Of a stretch of 61,872 bases of DNA, positions 27,548-35,691 are shown piece by piece. This DNA comes from JAJFUG01 sp964473155 (GTDB lineage: Bacteria > Gemmatimonadota > Glassbacteria > GWA2-58-10). Location: contig CAYYNT010000020.1 in NCBI GenBank assembly GCA_964473155.1, forward strand, positions 1-61,872, written 5' to 3'. How positions within the stretch are numbered: position 1 is the stretch's first letter; each line of letters begins with the position of its first letter. The notes beneath the pieces are model-generated. The model was not told the DNA's origin. It searched no databases and saw only the letters and a program-made list of their open reading frames with translations. The position numbers and the translations under genes are program-made.

Positions 27548-27565
27548 CTGTACATCATGGTACAG
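27548..27565. promoter_or_regulatory. Palindromic operator-like site at the sigma-operon start
   Basis: CTGTAC-ATCATG-GTACAG is a perfect 6-bp inverted repeat around a 6-base, partly self-complementary centre. It spans the predicted transcription start (+1 about 27562) of the sigma operon. The half-sites resemble LexA's CTGT/ACAG but the spacing is 10, not 8, so I do not call it a LexA box. Confidence 0.5.
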
Positions 27566-27569
27566 AATA

Positions 27570-27598
27570 ATTTTACGAAAGGCCTGTCTGCTTGTCAA
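27570..27598 (-). promoter_or_regulatory. Promoter of the sigma/anti-sigma operon
   Basis: Minus-strand TTGACA (27593-27598), a 17-base spacer and TAAAAT (27570-27575). The surrounding 27479-27783 gap is AT-rich and non-coding. It also carries a 15-bp palindrome (ATTACTT-T-AAGTAAT, 27760-27774) just before the divergent bshB1-like gene. Confidence 0.75.
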
Positions 27599-27783
27599 GC
27601 AAACATTAAAAATATTTTGTATAGCTTAAGATTTGATCGTTTTCATTTCTTGCAATAGAGGTCGCGCGGCTGTAAAATAATGGGGCTGGAAGGTGATCGA
27701 GAACGGATGGGATGCTATAACACAATAAATAAGTTACAATTGAAGCGTGATAATAATAAATTACTTTAAGTAATGAGGCGTAC

Positions 27784-28509
27784 ATGCAGGATAATCTGGA
27801 TGTTCTGGCTGTTGTCGCGCATCCCGATGATGCCGAACTGACCTGCGGCGGGACATTGATCCGTATGGCGGATGCCGGTTACCGGGTGGGAGTGCTGGAC
27901 CTGGCCGATGGGTCAAGCGGCAGCCGGGGAAATGCCGCCCAGCGTGCTGCTGAGGCCGAGGCGGCCTCGAAAGTGATGGGTCTGGCGGTCAGGGAGAATC
28001 TGGGATTGCCGGATGCGGGTCTTCAAGATGATCCTCAATCAAGACTCACCCTGGCCCGCGCTATCCGCCGTCTTGGACCGAAAGTGCTGATTCTTCCGCA
28101 CTGGCGCAGCCGTCATCCGGACCACGAGGCCGCAGTCCGCCTGGGGCGGGCCGCGGCTTTTCTGGCCGGGCTGAAAAAAATCCCCGGGGAGGGCATTCCC
28201 GCAAGGCCCGAGAAAATCCTGCACGCGCTCAGTTTCATCGAGCACGGCGGCAAGCCGACATTTGTGGTGGATATCACCGGCCAGTTCGAACGCAAACTTG
28301 AAGCTGTGAGGTGTTTTACCAGCCAGTTCGGCGAGGACAGGCTGGAGGCCGGCGAGCTTTTCCCGAACGGCCAGCCGCTGTTCGATCTCCTGCGGACCCA
28401 GGCCCTGCATTACGGCTCTCTTATACGGGCGCTCTACGGCGAGCCGTTCCTCACCCGCGAGACCGTGCGGGTGGATGACATTGTCACAATGGGCGTGAAA
28501 TCGATCTGA
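27784..28509 (+). CDS. bshB1: LmbE/PIG-L deacetylase, BshB1-like (bacillithiol biosynthesis)
   Basis: Zinc-dependent N-deacetylase of 241 residues. The metal motif AHPDDAEL (about 12-19), the loop DLADGSSGSRGNAAQRAAEA and the HPDH motif (RSRHPDHEAA, about 109-118) are present. The C-terminal layout (ECF-like CFTSQF, LFDLLRTQALHYGSLIRALYGEPF) matches BshB1, which deacetylates GlcNAc-malate in bacillithiol synthesis. The usual TRGT loop is replaced by GSSGSRGN. It could be another PIG-L deacetylase acting on sugar conjugates. It is followed 16 bases later by a zinc-ribbon gene. Confidence 0.78.
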   Translation: MQDNLDVLAVVAHPDDAELTCGGTLIRMADAGYRVGVLDLADGSSGSRGNAAQRAAEAEAASKVMGLAVRENLGLPDAGLQDDPQSRLTLARAIRRLGPKVLILPHWRSRHPDHEAAVRLGRAAAFLAGLKKIPGEGIPARPEKILHALSFIEHGGKPTFVVDITGQFERKLEAVRCFTSQFGEDRLEAGELFPNGQPLFDLLRTQALHYGSLIRALYGEPFLTRETVRVDDIVTMGVKSI

Positions 28510-28525
28510 TAGGGAGAACTTACAT

Positions 28526-28810
28526 ATGATATGTCATGGCTGCGGAAAGAGCGTTCCGATTACCGACAAGGTTTTCCGAGGCGATCTGTGTCCCGGTTGC
28601 GGCCGGCCCCTGCACGCCTGCCTGAACTGTGTTTTCCATGACCTCGGCGCGCACAACGAGTGCCGGGAGCCGCAGGCCGAATGGGTCCCGGACAGGGCGA
28701 AGGCCAATTTCTGCGATTATTTCCGTCCCCGCGACAGCGCCGGTCCCGGTCGCGGAGAGGGGCGTTCGGAACAGGCGCGGAAAAAGCTGGATGATCTGTT
28801 TAAAAAATAG
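28526..28810 (+). CDS. Small multi-cysteine zinc-ribbon protein
   Basis: A 94-residue protein with two CxxC knuckles (CHGC at 3-6 and CPGC at about 22-25). A conserved block follows, CLNCVFHDLGAHNECREPQAEW, then KANFCDYF, giving nine cysteines in the first 65 residues. The tail is basic and polar. I have seen this layout as a conserved uncharacterised zinc-ribbon protein in anaerobic and deltaproteobacterial genomes; no function is known to me. It is probably co-transcribed with the BshB1-like deacetylase. Confidence 0.75.
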   Translation: MICHGCGKSVPITDKVFRGDLCPGCGRPLHACLNCVFHDLGAHNECREPQAEWVPDRAKANFCDYFRPRDSAGPGRGEGRSEQARKKLDDLFKK

Positions 28811-28885
28811 TTTTGCAGGGAGATGTTTCCGGAGAGTTGAATGATTCCGTCTGCTTTCGGTAAAGCATATATTTGAGCCGGGCGT

Positions 28886-29371
28886 TTACGGTTCGTATCG
28901 CTCTGTTTTTCCGGCGGGTTTTCTTTTCAGAAAAAGGAGTTTTTCGGCATCCGCGAAAGCATCATCGCAATCGATGTTCAGAAGAAGCCATTTACCGTCA
29001 TGGTAAGTGACAGTCTCATTGTAAGCCGCCACTGTCCGCGCGGACAATGTACAACGGATCGTCTCGAAGCGGTTCCGCTCCTCGCCGCCAAGAACTATCA
29101 GGAGCAGGAAACAGTCCTTCTCCGGAATCATCGTGCAGAAGGATTTGCTTTTTTTATACCGCAATGACCAGCCGTGTTTTTTCCCCCCGTACAGCCATTC
29201 CGGATCGAAAATACCAGGATAGCGCCGATCGATCAGGGCGGTAACGCGTTCCCAGAAAATGAAGGCTTTTTCGCCGATCCAGGATTCAATCTGCCGCAAG
29301 TCAGGGGGCGATTGGGCGTCAGTCAGGCGGCGGGGATTGTGTGTGTATCGATCTTTCTGGTTTTCGGGCAT
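28886..29371 (-). CDS. DUF3788 family protein
   Basis: A 161-residue soluble protein. The core WIGEKAFIFWERVTALI, EWLYGGKKHGWSLRYKKSKSFCTMIPEKDCFLLLIVLGGEE and YHDGKWLLLNI is characteristic of DUF3788, an uncharacterised family seen mostly in Bacteroidota and Firmicutes. It lies alone, convergent with the zinc-ribbon gene. No functional inference is possible. Confidence 0.7.
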   Translation of the reverse strand: MPENQKDRYTHNPRRLTDAQSPPDLRQIESWIGEKAFIFWERVTALIDRRYPGIFDPEWLYGGKKHGWSLRYKKSKSFCTMIPEKDCFLLLIVLGGEERNRFETIRCTLSARTVAAYNETVTYHDGKWLLLNIDCDDAFADAEKLLFLKRKPAGKTERYEP

Positions 29372-29417
29372 GTTCAGAGCATGTAAGGATTACATCCATT
29401 CAGAAAGAACAAACGTG

Positions 29418-31415
29418 TCATTTCTGACTGCGCAAAGTCAGTTCCCAGACACGGCCCTCTCTAAACACCTGGAAAAGGTGCGGATCGATCTTGCCCTCGC
29501 GCACTTCCCAGCTTAGGACATCCAGGGCTTTCTCCGGCGGCATGGCGGGTTTATAGGGACGGTCGGTGGCCGTCAGGGCGTCATAAATGTCCGAGATAGT
29601 CATCATGCGGGTCTGAGGGCAGATGCGGTCCGCTGCTATTCCCAGGGGGTAGCCGGTTCCATCCAGCTTTTCGTGGTGGCCGTGGGCTATCTCGGGTATG
29701 TCTTTCAACTCGCTCGTCCATGGAATCTTGGTCAGGAAATTAAACGAGTGCGTCACGTGGGATTCGATCTCGTGGCGCTCTTCCGGAGTGAGCGATCCCT
29801 TGGGGATGCTCAGCACGCGGTGCTCTTCCGGCACGAGAAGGGGCAGCGGCCCCTCATCGGAATCGCGGATTATGGTTCTGGCGATTTCCTCCAGACGCGA
29901 GAAATTTTCTTCCACCAGGATCGTCGGTTCATTGGCCGAGATTATCTGCTGAAGGTACTCGTCCAGAAGCTTTATTTTATTGGACAGGGATTCATCCACC
30001 TCGCTGAAACCGGCCAGGTATTCCTCCCGTCCCCGGCTCAGCAGGAGTTCCATTTTCTGACGGCTGGTTTCTTTCCTGTATATCTGGCGCGCAATATCGA
30101 AGCGTTTCTTGATCAGCTCCAGGTGCTGCGGGTAAAGTTTCTTCGCTTTCAGCAGCACATGCTCGCGGACTCCCACCTTGCCGAAATCGTGCAGAAGGCT
30201 GGCGTACCTTATTTCCTTGATCTGGTTTTCGGTGAAGTGGACCTCGCGCAAATGTCCATTCTCAGTCCGGTTCACCAACTCGGCAATCCCGACAGTCAGA
30301 GTGGCCACCCGTTCGCTGTGACCGCAGGTAGTCGGGTCTCGGGCTTCAATTGCAGTGACAGAAGCCTGGACGAAACCCTCGAACAGGTTTTCGATGTCGC
30401 GATACAGACGGTAATTCTCCAGAGCTACCGCCGCCTGCGAAGCCAGCGCTCCGATCAGGCTGCGCGAGCGCTCATCGAATGGTATCACCTGCGATTCAGC
30501 CATCTGCGGGCTGGAAAGCACAAGGTCAAAGCCAGGTTTGCGGTTGATGAGCTGGATTACCCCGGTGATCTCATCTTTCTGGTTGCGCATGGCCACGGCC
30601 AGCATGCTTTTTGTCCGGTAATTGTTGCTCTCGTCGAAAGAACGGTTGATTGAGAAGCGGTACTGACGCGGGATATGGTAGCAGTCGTCGATAATAAGTG
30701 ACTCACCGGTCAGGGCCACGTAACCGGCGATAGAATCAGGCCCGATCGGAATCGAGAACTCCTTGAAACTGGTCTTCAAAGAGTAACTGCGGGTGTTGCG
30801 GAAGCGCAGGACTTTCTCACCGTTCTCATTAATATCGATAATATAAATGCTGCCTGCATCGGCCGTGGTGACATTGCAGGCTTCCAGCAGGATTTTATCC
30901 ATCAGGCGGTCGATATTGCGCTCGCTGGAAAGCGAAATGCCGATTTCAATGAGCTTCTGCAGGTCGGAGTGGCCGCTGTCCAGGGTGCCTGTCAACCTCT
31001 CGATGTCACGGTGCAGGCTGACCGAGCGGAAAGCCTCACGCACCGCCACTAACATCTGTCTTTCAGTGAATCCCTTGTCCAGAAGGGCGCAGGCGCCCTC
31101 CGGCCCTCCATCCTCATAATCCCCGTCATCGATCTGAATCACCGGTCTCCGGTAATGGCTTGTGGCGATAAAAGACCGGATCTCGTCTTTCATCGCGCGC
31201 CAGCCAGCGGAATCGACAATGAATATCGCCGGTTCCGGAACGGCTCCTCCGGCCTGATTATCCAGCAATCCACGCAGGAAAAATCCCAGCCCCTGCAGGG
31301 TTTCACGCATGAAAGCTGTCTTGCCGCTGTCAGCCAGAAAGATAGTGCCGCTGCATTTATCAGTCTTTTGAGCCGCCTTTGTTTTAGAGTTGACAGTATC
31401 TGTTTCCATTCTCAT
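29418..31415 (-). CDS. GAF-HD-GYP signalling protein
   Basis: A 665-residue predicted cytoplasmic c-di-GMP phosphodiesterase or related signalling hydrolase. The N-terminal ~130 residues look like a degenerate receiver domain (IFIVDSA, LLDKGFTERQMLVAVREAF). A GAF domain spans about 150-335 (DAGSIYIIDINENGE, ALASQAAVALENYRLY). The HD-GYP domain has His366 (GHSERV), HD 409-410 (LLHDFGKVGV), His553, HH 580-581 and DGTGYP 585-590. Between HDFGK and His553 there is an extra ~105-residue mostly helical insert (about 430-545). The start at 31415 has GGAG six bases upstream. Confidence 0.85.
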   Translation of the reverse strand: MRMETDTVNSKTKAAQKTDKCSGTIFLADSGKTAFMRETLQGLGFFLRGLLDNQAGGAVPEPAIFIVDSAGWRAMKDEIRSFIATSHYRRPVIQIDDGDYEDGGPEGACALLDKGFTERQMLVAVREAFRSVSLHRDIERLTGTLDSGHSDLQKLIEIGISLSSERNIDRLMDKILLEACNVTTADAGSIYIIDINENGEKVLRFRNTRSYSLKTSFKEFSIPIGPDSIAGYVALTGESLIIDDCYHIPRQYRFSINRSFDESNNYRTKSMLAVAMRNQKDEITGVIQLINRKPGFDLVLSSPQMAESQVIPFDERSRSLIGALASQAAVALENYRLYRDIENLFEGFVQASVTAIEARDPTTCGHSERVATLTVGIAELVNRTENGHLREVHFTENQIKEIRYASLLHDFGKVGVREHVLLKAKKLYPQHLELIKKRFDIARQIYRKETSRQKMELLLSRGREEYLAGFSEVDESLSNKIKLLDEYLQQIISANEPTILVEENFSRLEEIARTIIRDSDEGPLPLLVPEEHRVLSIPKGSLTPEERHEIESHVTHSFNFLTKIPWTSELKDIPEIAHGHHEKLDGTGYPLGIAADRICPQTRMMTISDIYDALTATDRPYKPAMPPEKALDVLSWEVREGKIDPHLFQVFREGRVWELTLRSQK

Positions 31416-31448
31416 CCGTTGCTCCGCACCGCGTTCTGACCGTCACTA

Positions 31449-31501
31449 TTGACCTCGGGGGACGTATATTCTAATTTATAAAACACTTCTTGGGATATCA
31501 A
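31449..31501. promoter_or_regulatory. Divergent promoter region of the HD-GYP gene and rsmB
   Basis: Plus strand: TTGACC (31449-31454), 17 bases, TAATTT (31472-31477), toward rsmB. Minus strand: TTGATA (31496-31501), 15 bases, TATAAA (31475-31480), toward the HD-GYP gene. The two -10 boxes overlap, so the promoters could interfere. The matches are moderate. Confidence 0.4.
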
Positions 31502-31538
31502 TATGCAGTTTCCTCTTTCCATCCGGGCCTGACTGTCG

Positions 31539-32915
31539 ATGCCCCCGAAAAAAAATCGCCGGCGGCGCTTTGATGAATGCGCGAAACCGGTGACTGGAAA
31601 CAACCGGGCCGCATACAGCGCGCGTGAGGCGGCGCTCAGGATTCTGGCCGGAGGGATGTGGAATGATGACGGCCGGGAGGCCGCCCTGAGAGGACTGGAA
31701 GAGCGTGACCGCGCCCTGGCGTCAGCCATCGCCGCCGGTGCGGTCAGGATGCGGGGCGCTATCGATTATTATCTGGCGCAATTTCTGCACCGGGATTTGT
31801 CTTTGCTGCCTCCCGCGGTCCTGAACCTTCTGCGCGCGGCCGTCTTTCAACTCCGCTGGCTGGATCGGGTGCCGGACTGGGCCGTGGTGAACGAGTCTGT
31901 GGAACTGGCGCGCCGTGTCGGGGGCGGACGGTATCAGGGATTGGTTAATGCCGTTCTGAGGCGTTTTATCCGCGAAGGCGGCGATCTTCCGCTTCCCAGT
32001 CTGGAGACAGAGCCGGTGCGCGGCCTTGCGGTCCGTCATTCCTTCCCGGAATGGCTGGTGGAGCGCTGGCTGCAACGATTCGGGCTGGATGAGACAGTTG
32101 AACTTCTGGAGGCATGTAACAAAACTGCCCCGCTGGTGCTGCGAACCTGTCCGGCCGGACGGGAAATACTGGCGGAAAGCCTTCGCGGCAGTGGCGTTGC
32201 TTTTCAGTCCGGACTGTATGTTCCCGGCGCGCTGGTCCTTGAAAGCGGGGCCAATCCGGCCCGGCTGCCGGGATACGGCGAGGGATTATTCTACGTGCAG
32301 GATGAGGCCGCCATGCTGGTGGGTTTTCTGGCGGCCCCGGGGAATGACGGTCTGGTCCTGGACCTTTGCGCCGCGCCAGGCGGAAAAGCGACTCATCTGG
32401 CCGAACTGGCCGGGACTGGAGCGGCGGTGATGGCTGCGGAGCCTGCGCCGGTAAGGCTGGCTGTTTTACGGCGCAACATAAAGCGTCTGAGGATTGACAA
32501 CGTTTTTGGCGTAGCCGCTGATTCACTCCACCCGCCGTTTCGCCCGGCGGACCTCGTGCTGTGCGATGTGCCGTGCAGCGGCACCGGGGTGCTGCGCCGC
32601 AAACCCGGTCTGCGCTGGCGGATCAAGGCCGGGGATATGATCAGCCTGCCGGTGCTGCAGGCTGACATTCTGAAATCCGCAGCCGATTGTGTGCGTCCGG
32701 GAGGAGTGCTTGTTTACAGCACCTGCTCGCTGGAGCCGGAGGAGAACCGGGCCGTGGTTCTGGATTTTCTACAGAACAGGACAGATTTCCGCCTGCAGAA
32801 TGCAGGGGAGTTCCTGCCTGAGTCAGTCGTATCTCAGGATGGCTTTCTGGAAACCATGCCCCACCGTCACGAGGTGGATGGAGTTTTCGGGGCGCGGCTG
32901 GTCAGGCATGAATGA
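31539..32915 (+). CDS. rsmB: 16S rRNA (cytosine-967-C5)-methyltransferase RsmB (Sun/Fmu)
   Basis: S-adenosylmethionine methyltransferase of 458 residues with an N-terminal NusB-like RNA-binding domain (about 25-155, AAYSAREAALRILAGG, LLRAAVFQLRWLDRVP, GLVNAVLRRFIRE). The C-terminal catalytic domain shows DLCAAPGGKATHLAEL, the catalytic VLCDVPCSGTGVLRRKP with its PCSGTG, and VYSTCSLEPEEN with the second Cys. The PASTA gene follows 25 bases later. Confidence 0.93.
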   Translation: MPPKKNRRRRFDECAKPVTGNNRAAYSAREAALRILAGGMWNDDGREAALRGLEERDRALASAIAAGAVRMRGAIDYYLAQFLHRDLSLLPPAVLNLLRAAVFQLRWLDRVPDWAVVNESVELARRVGGGRYQGLVNAVLRRFIREGGDLPLPSLETEPVRGLAVRHSFPEWLVERWLQRFGLDETVELLEACNKTAPLVLRTCPAGREILAESLRGSGVAFQSGLYVPGALVLESGANPARLPGYGEGLFYVQDEAAMLVGFLAAPGNDGLVLDLCAAPGGKATHLAELAGTGAAVMAAEPAPVRLAVLRRNIKRLRIDNVFGVAADSLHPPFRPADLVLCDVPCSGTGVLRRKPGLRWRIKAGDMISLPVLQADILKSAADCVRPGGVLVYSTCSLEPEENRAVVLDFLQNRTDFRLQNAGEFLPESVVSQDGFLETMPHRHEVDGVFGARLVRHE

Positions 32916-32940
32916 ATTATCATAATCTGGAGCTTGAACC

Positions 32941-33672
32941 GTGAAAGGCAAACTGAAAACTTTTCTGGTGTATTTTCTTACGGCGGTTTTTTCTTTTTTT
33001 CTGGGTCTGTTCATTCTCGACCAGGTGATACTGCCGCAGATAACCGGGGGGAAGGAAGAGGTGGAGGTGCCGAAGCTGGACGGCCTTCCGCTGGAGGAGG
33101 CCCGCTCGCTGTGCCGTGAGCAGGGACTCGAACTGACCGTGCAGGGCGAGACTTATCATGCCAGTGTGCCAGCCACGCACATAATGAAACAGGACCCCGA
33201 GGCTGGGGCGATGGTCAAGCGCGGACGGCAGGTGTACGTGCTCGCCAGCCTCGGCCCGGAGACTGTCACGGTGCCGCCGGTTCTCGGCCTGACCCTGAGG
33301 CAGGCGCAGATATTGATCGAGCGGAGCATGCTCAAGGTGGCCACGGTGAACCGTCAGCCCAACTCTCGGGTGACACGCGACAGGGTGACCGGAGTCAGTC
33401 CGGCCGAGGGAAGTCCGTTGCCCTGGGGCGGGGAAGTCGAGCTGACAGTGAGCGATGGTGTGGCTCAGATACGCGTTCCCTCGCTTATCGACAAAACGCT
33501 TGAGGAAGCCACAGGCATTCTGGAGGAAGCCGGGTTAAGCCTTGGTAATGTGTCATATCAGGTAAACAGCTTTATCGCGGCTGGAAGGGTTATAGATCAG
33601 GCTCCGCTGGAAAGGGCGATAGTCAACTCCGGGGCGGCGGTGGATGTGGTTGTTTCAGGTACTGCGCCATGA
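32941..33672 (+). CDS. Membrane-anchored triple-PASTA protein
   Basis: A 243-residue bitopic protein. A short basic tail and a membrane segment (about 6-28, FLVYFLTAVFSFFLGLFIL) precede three PASTA domains (about 40-105, 107-175 and 177-241). The last contains RVPSLIDKTLEEATGILEEAGLSLG. No kinase domain precedes them, unlike PrkC/PknB proteins. PASTA domains bind muropeptides or contact PBPs in characterised proteins, so a peptidoglycan-sensing or scaffold role is plausible. The start is GTG 32941 with GGAG eight bases upstream. Confidence 0.85.
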   Translation: MKGKLKTFLVYFLTAVFSFFLGLFILDQVILPQITGGKEEVEVPKLDGLPLEEARSLCREQGLELTVQGETYHASVPATHIMKQDPEAGAMVKRGRQVYVLASLGPETVTVPPVLGLTLRQAQILIERSMLKVATVNRQPNSRVTRDRVTGVSPAEGSPLPWGGEVELTVSDGVAQIRVPSLIDKTLEEATGILEEAGLSLGNVSYQVNSFIAAGRVIDQAPLERAIVNSGAAVDVVVSGTAP

Positions 33673-33703
33673 CGGCGCACAGTCGCCGGGATGTACGAAA
33701 ATA

Positions 33704-33732
33704 TTGATTTATAGTGAATTGTAGATTAAATT
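33704..33732 (+). promoter_or_regulatory. Candidate promoter of ffh
   Basis: TTGATT (33704-33709), a 17-base spacer and TAAATT (33727-33732) in the 193-base gap before ffh. Downstream, CGAAAATC (33767-33774) and GATTTTCG (33779-33786) form an 8-bp hairpin in the leader, without a T-run. Confidence 0.55.
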
Positions 33733-33865
33733 TTACTTTTTATAGAGATCTTTACTCCGCGTGACGCGAAAATCTCGGGATTTTCGTGCGTGATGCGGTT
33801 TTGTGCGTTTATGAGCGGTTGCAGTCAGAGCGGTCTGCCGCGGAAAAACGAAAGGGTTCGGACTG

Positions 33866-35221
33866 ATGTTCGAAGAGCTTGGCGAACGGTTGGAAGGTGT
33901 AATAAGGCGCCTGGGCGGACGGGTGGTGCTGAACGAGGAGACTATCCGCGAAAGCCTGGGCGAAATACGTAAGGTCATGCTCGAGGCGGATGTCAACTAC
34001 CGGCTGGTGCAGGATTTCCTGAAACGGGTGGAAGAGAAGGCCCTGGGCCGCGAGGTCATCCGGAGCGTCTCACCCGGCCAGATGATGGTCAAGATCGTGC
34101 ACGACGAGCTGGTGGAGATGCTCGGCGGTTCGACAAAACCTCTGATGCGCGGCTCGGGCGTGACCACGGTCTATATGCTCTGCGGTCTCCAGGGATCGGG
34201 AAAAACCACCACCGCCGGCAAGCTGGCCCTTCAGCTCAAGGGGCAGGGCCGCCGCCCGATGCTTATCGCCGCTGATATCTACCGTCCCGCGGCCGTCGAC
34301 CAGTTGCGCACGCTCGGAAGGGACATAGATGTCCCGGTGCACGGCGTGGACGATCCTGCCGGGCGCAAGGTGACCTCGATCATACGCGACGGGCTGGAGG
34401 AGGCCTCCCGCCTGAAAGCCGACACTGTTCTAATCGATACGGCCGGACGGTTGCATATCGACCGTGAGATGATGGATGAACTGGTCGAGATCAAGAAAAA
34501 TGTCCGCCCGGATGAAATACTGCTGGTGGTTGACGGCATGACCGGTCAGGATGCGGTCTCGATAGCCGGGACGTTCAACGGCGAACTGGGCGTGACCGGC
34601 ATGATCGTAACCAAGCTGGATGGCGATGCGCGCGGCGGCGCGGCGCTCTCGATATACGGAGTCACGAAGGTCCCGATCAAGCTGATCGGCGTGGGCGAGA
34701 AGATGGACGCTCTGGAGGTGTTCCATCCCGACCGCATGGTCTCGCGCCTTCTGCAGATGGGCGACATCGTCTCCCTGGTCGAAAAGGCCGAGGAGAAGAT
34801 GGACATGGAAGCCGCCGAAAAGCTGGAGAAGAAAGTCCTGCGGCGCGGCGACATGGACCTGGAGGATTTCCTGCTCACGCTCAAGCAGATGAAAAACATG
34901 GGCTCGTTTGAAAGCATACTGAAAATGATCCCCGGTGTCAGCAGTAAGCTGATGCGGGGCGCGGATATCGACAATGACCGTTTCCACAGGATGGAAGCGA
35001 TCATCCTTTCGATGACTCCGGAGGAGCGCCAGAATCCGGACATCCTGAATCCGGGCCGCAAGAACCGGGTGGCCAGGGGCAGCGGAGTGACGATCCAGGA
35101 TGTGAACCAGCTCCTCAAGCAGTTCGACCAGATGCGCAAGATGATGAAACAGATGGGCCTGTTTTCCCGCGGACGGGGCGGAGGAATGTCCGGACGCAAA
35201 ATTTCAAATTATTTGCGATAA
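33866..35221 (+). CDS. ffh: Signal recognition particle protein Ffh
   Basis: SRP54 GTPase that targets ribosome-nascent chains to FtsY. The N domain (about 1-90) precedes the G domain with G1 GLQGSGKTTTAGKLA, DIYRPAAVDQL, G3 DTAGRLHID and G4 TKLDGDARGG. The methionine-rich M domain (about 300-451; MKNMGSFESILKMIPG, MRKMMKQMGLFSRG) binds signal peptides and 4.5S RNA. It has 451 residues, the normal length. It starts the ffh-rpsP-rimM-trmD-rplS ribosome operon. Confidence 0.97.
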   Translation: MFEELGERLEGVIRRLGGRVVLNEETIRESLGEIRKVMLEADVNYRLVQDFLKRVEEKALGREVIRSVSPGQMMVKIVHDELVEMLGGSTKPLMRGSGVTTVYMLCGLQGSGKTTTAGKLALQLKGQGRRPMLIAADIYRPAAVDQLRTLGRDIDVPVHGVDDPAGRKVTSIIRDGLEEASRLKADTVLIDTAGRLHIDREMMDELVEIKKNVRPDEILLVVDGMTGQDAVSIAGTFNGELGVTGMIVTKLDGDARGGAALSIYGVTKVPIKLIGVGEKMDALEVFHPDRMVSRLLQMGDIVSLVEKAEEKMDMEAAEKLEKKVLRRGDMDLEDFLLTLKQMKNMGSFESILKMIPGVSSKLMRGADIDNDRFHRMEAIILSMTPEERQNPDILNPGRKNRVARGSGVTIQDVNQLLKQFDQMRKMMKQMGLFSRGRGGGMSGRKISNYLR

Positions 35222-35265
35222 ATCAAGCCTGAAGCACGTAACATAAACATCCGGGAGGAATATCT

Positions 35266-35670
35266 ATGTCAGTTCGTATCAGGTTGCGCCGGATGGGGAA
35301 GAAGAAAAGCCCCTCCTATCGTCTGGCGGTTGTCGATTCCCGTGTCAAGCGGGATGGAAGGTTTGTCGAATTCCTGGGTTATTACAATCCCATGACCCAG
35401 CCGCCCAAGGTCAAGCTGGATGAAGAAAAGATATTGGGCTGGCTCAAGAACGGCGCCACCTGCTCGGACACGGTGAGCAGCATCCTGCGCGATGCCGGTT
35501 TGCTGGCTCGCTGGCACGAGATGAGGACAGGCCAGAAAGTCGAAAAAGGGGTTGCCCCCGCTCCCGCTGCGCCAAAGGCTGAAAAACCTGCCGCAAAATC
35601 GCGCGCGAAGAAGGAAAAGGCGGCTCCCGAGGCCCCGCAGGCCGAGGCTCCGGCTGCGCCACAGGAGTAA
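35266..35670 (+). CDS. rpsP: Ribosomal protein bS16 with Ala/Lys/Pro tail
   Basis: 30S subunit protein S16. The conserved core is VRIRLRRMGKKKSPSYRLAVVDSR ... FVEFLGYYNPMTQPPKVKLDEEKILGWLKNGA. The core ends near residue 90. The remaining ~44 residues form a low-complexity Ala/Pro/Lys/Glu extension not seen in E. coli S16 (82 residues) but reported in several other phyla. A GGGAGGA ribosome site precedes ATG 35266. Confidence 0.96.
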   Translation: MSVRIRLRRMGKKKSPSYRLAVVDSRVKRDGRFVEFLGYYNPMTQPPKVKLDEEKILGWLKNGATCSDTVSSILRDAGLLARWHEMRTGQKVEKGVAPAPAAPKAEKPAAKSRAKKEKAAPEAPQAEAPAAPQE

Positions 35671-35691
35671 GGTCTTTCTGACAGCCGGAGG

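Noticed and set aside
27548..27565. LexA box at the sigma operon
   Set aside because: CTGT and ACAG are present but separated by 10 bases instead of 8, and the gene pair is not an SOS function; kept only as a generic palindrome.
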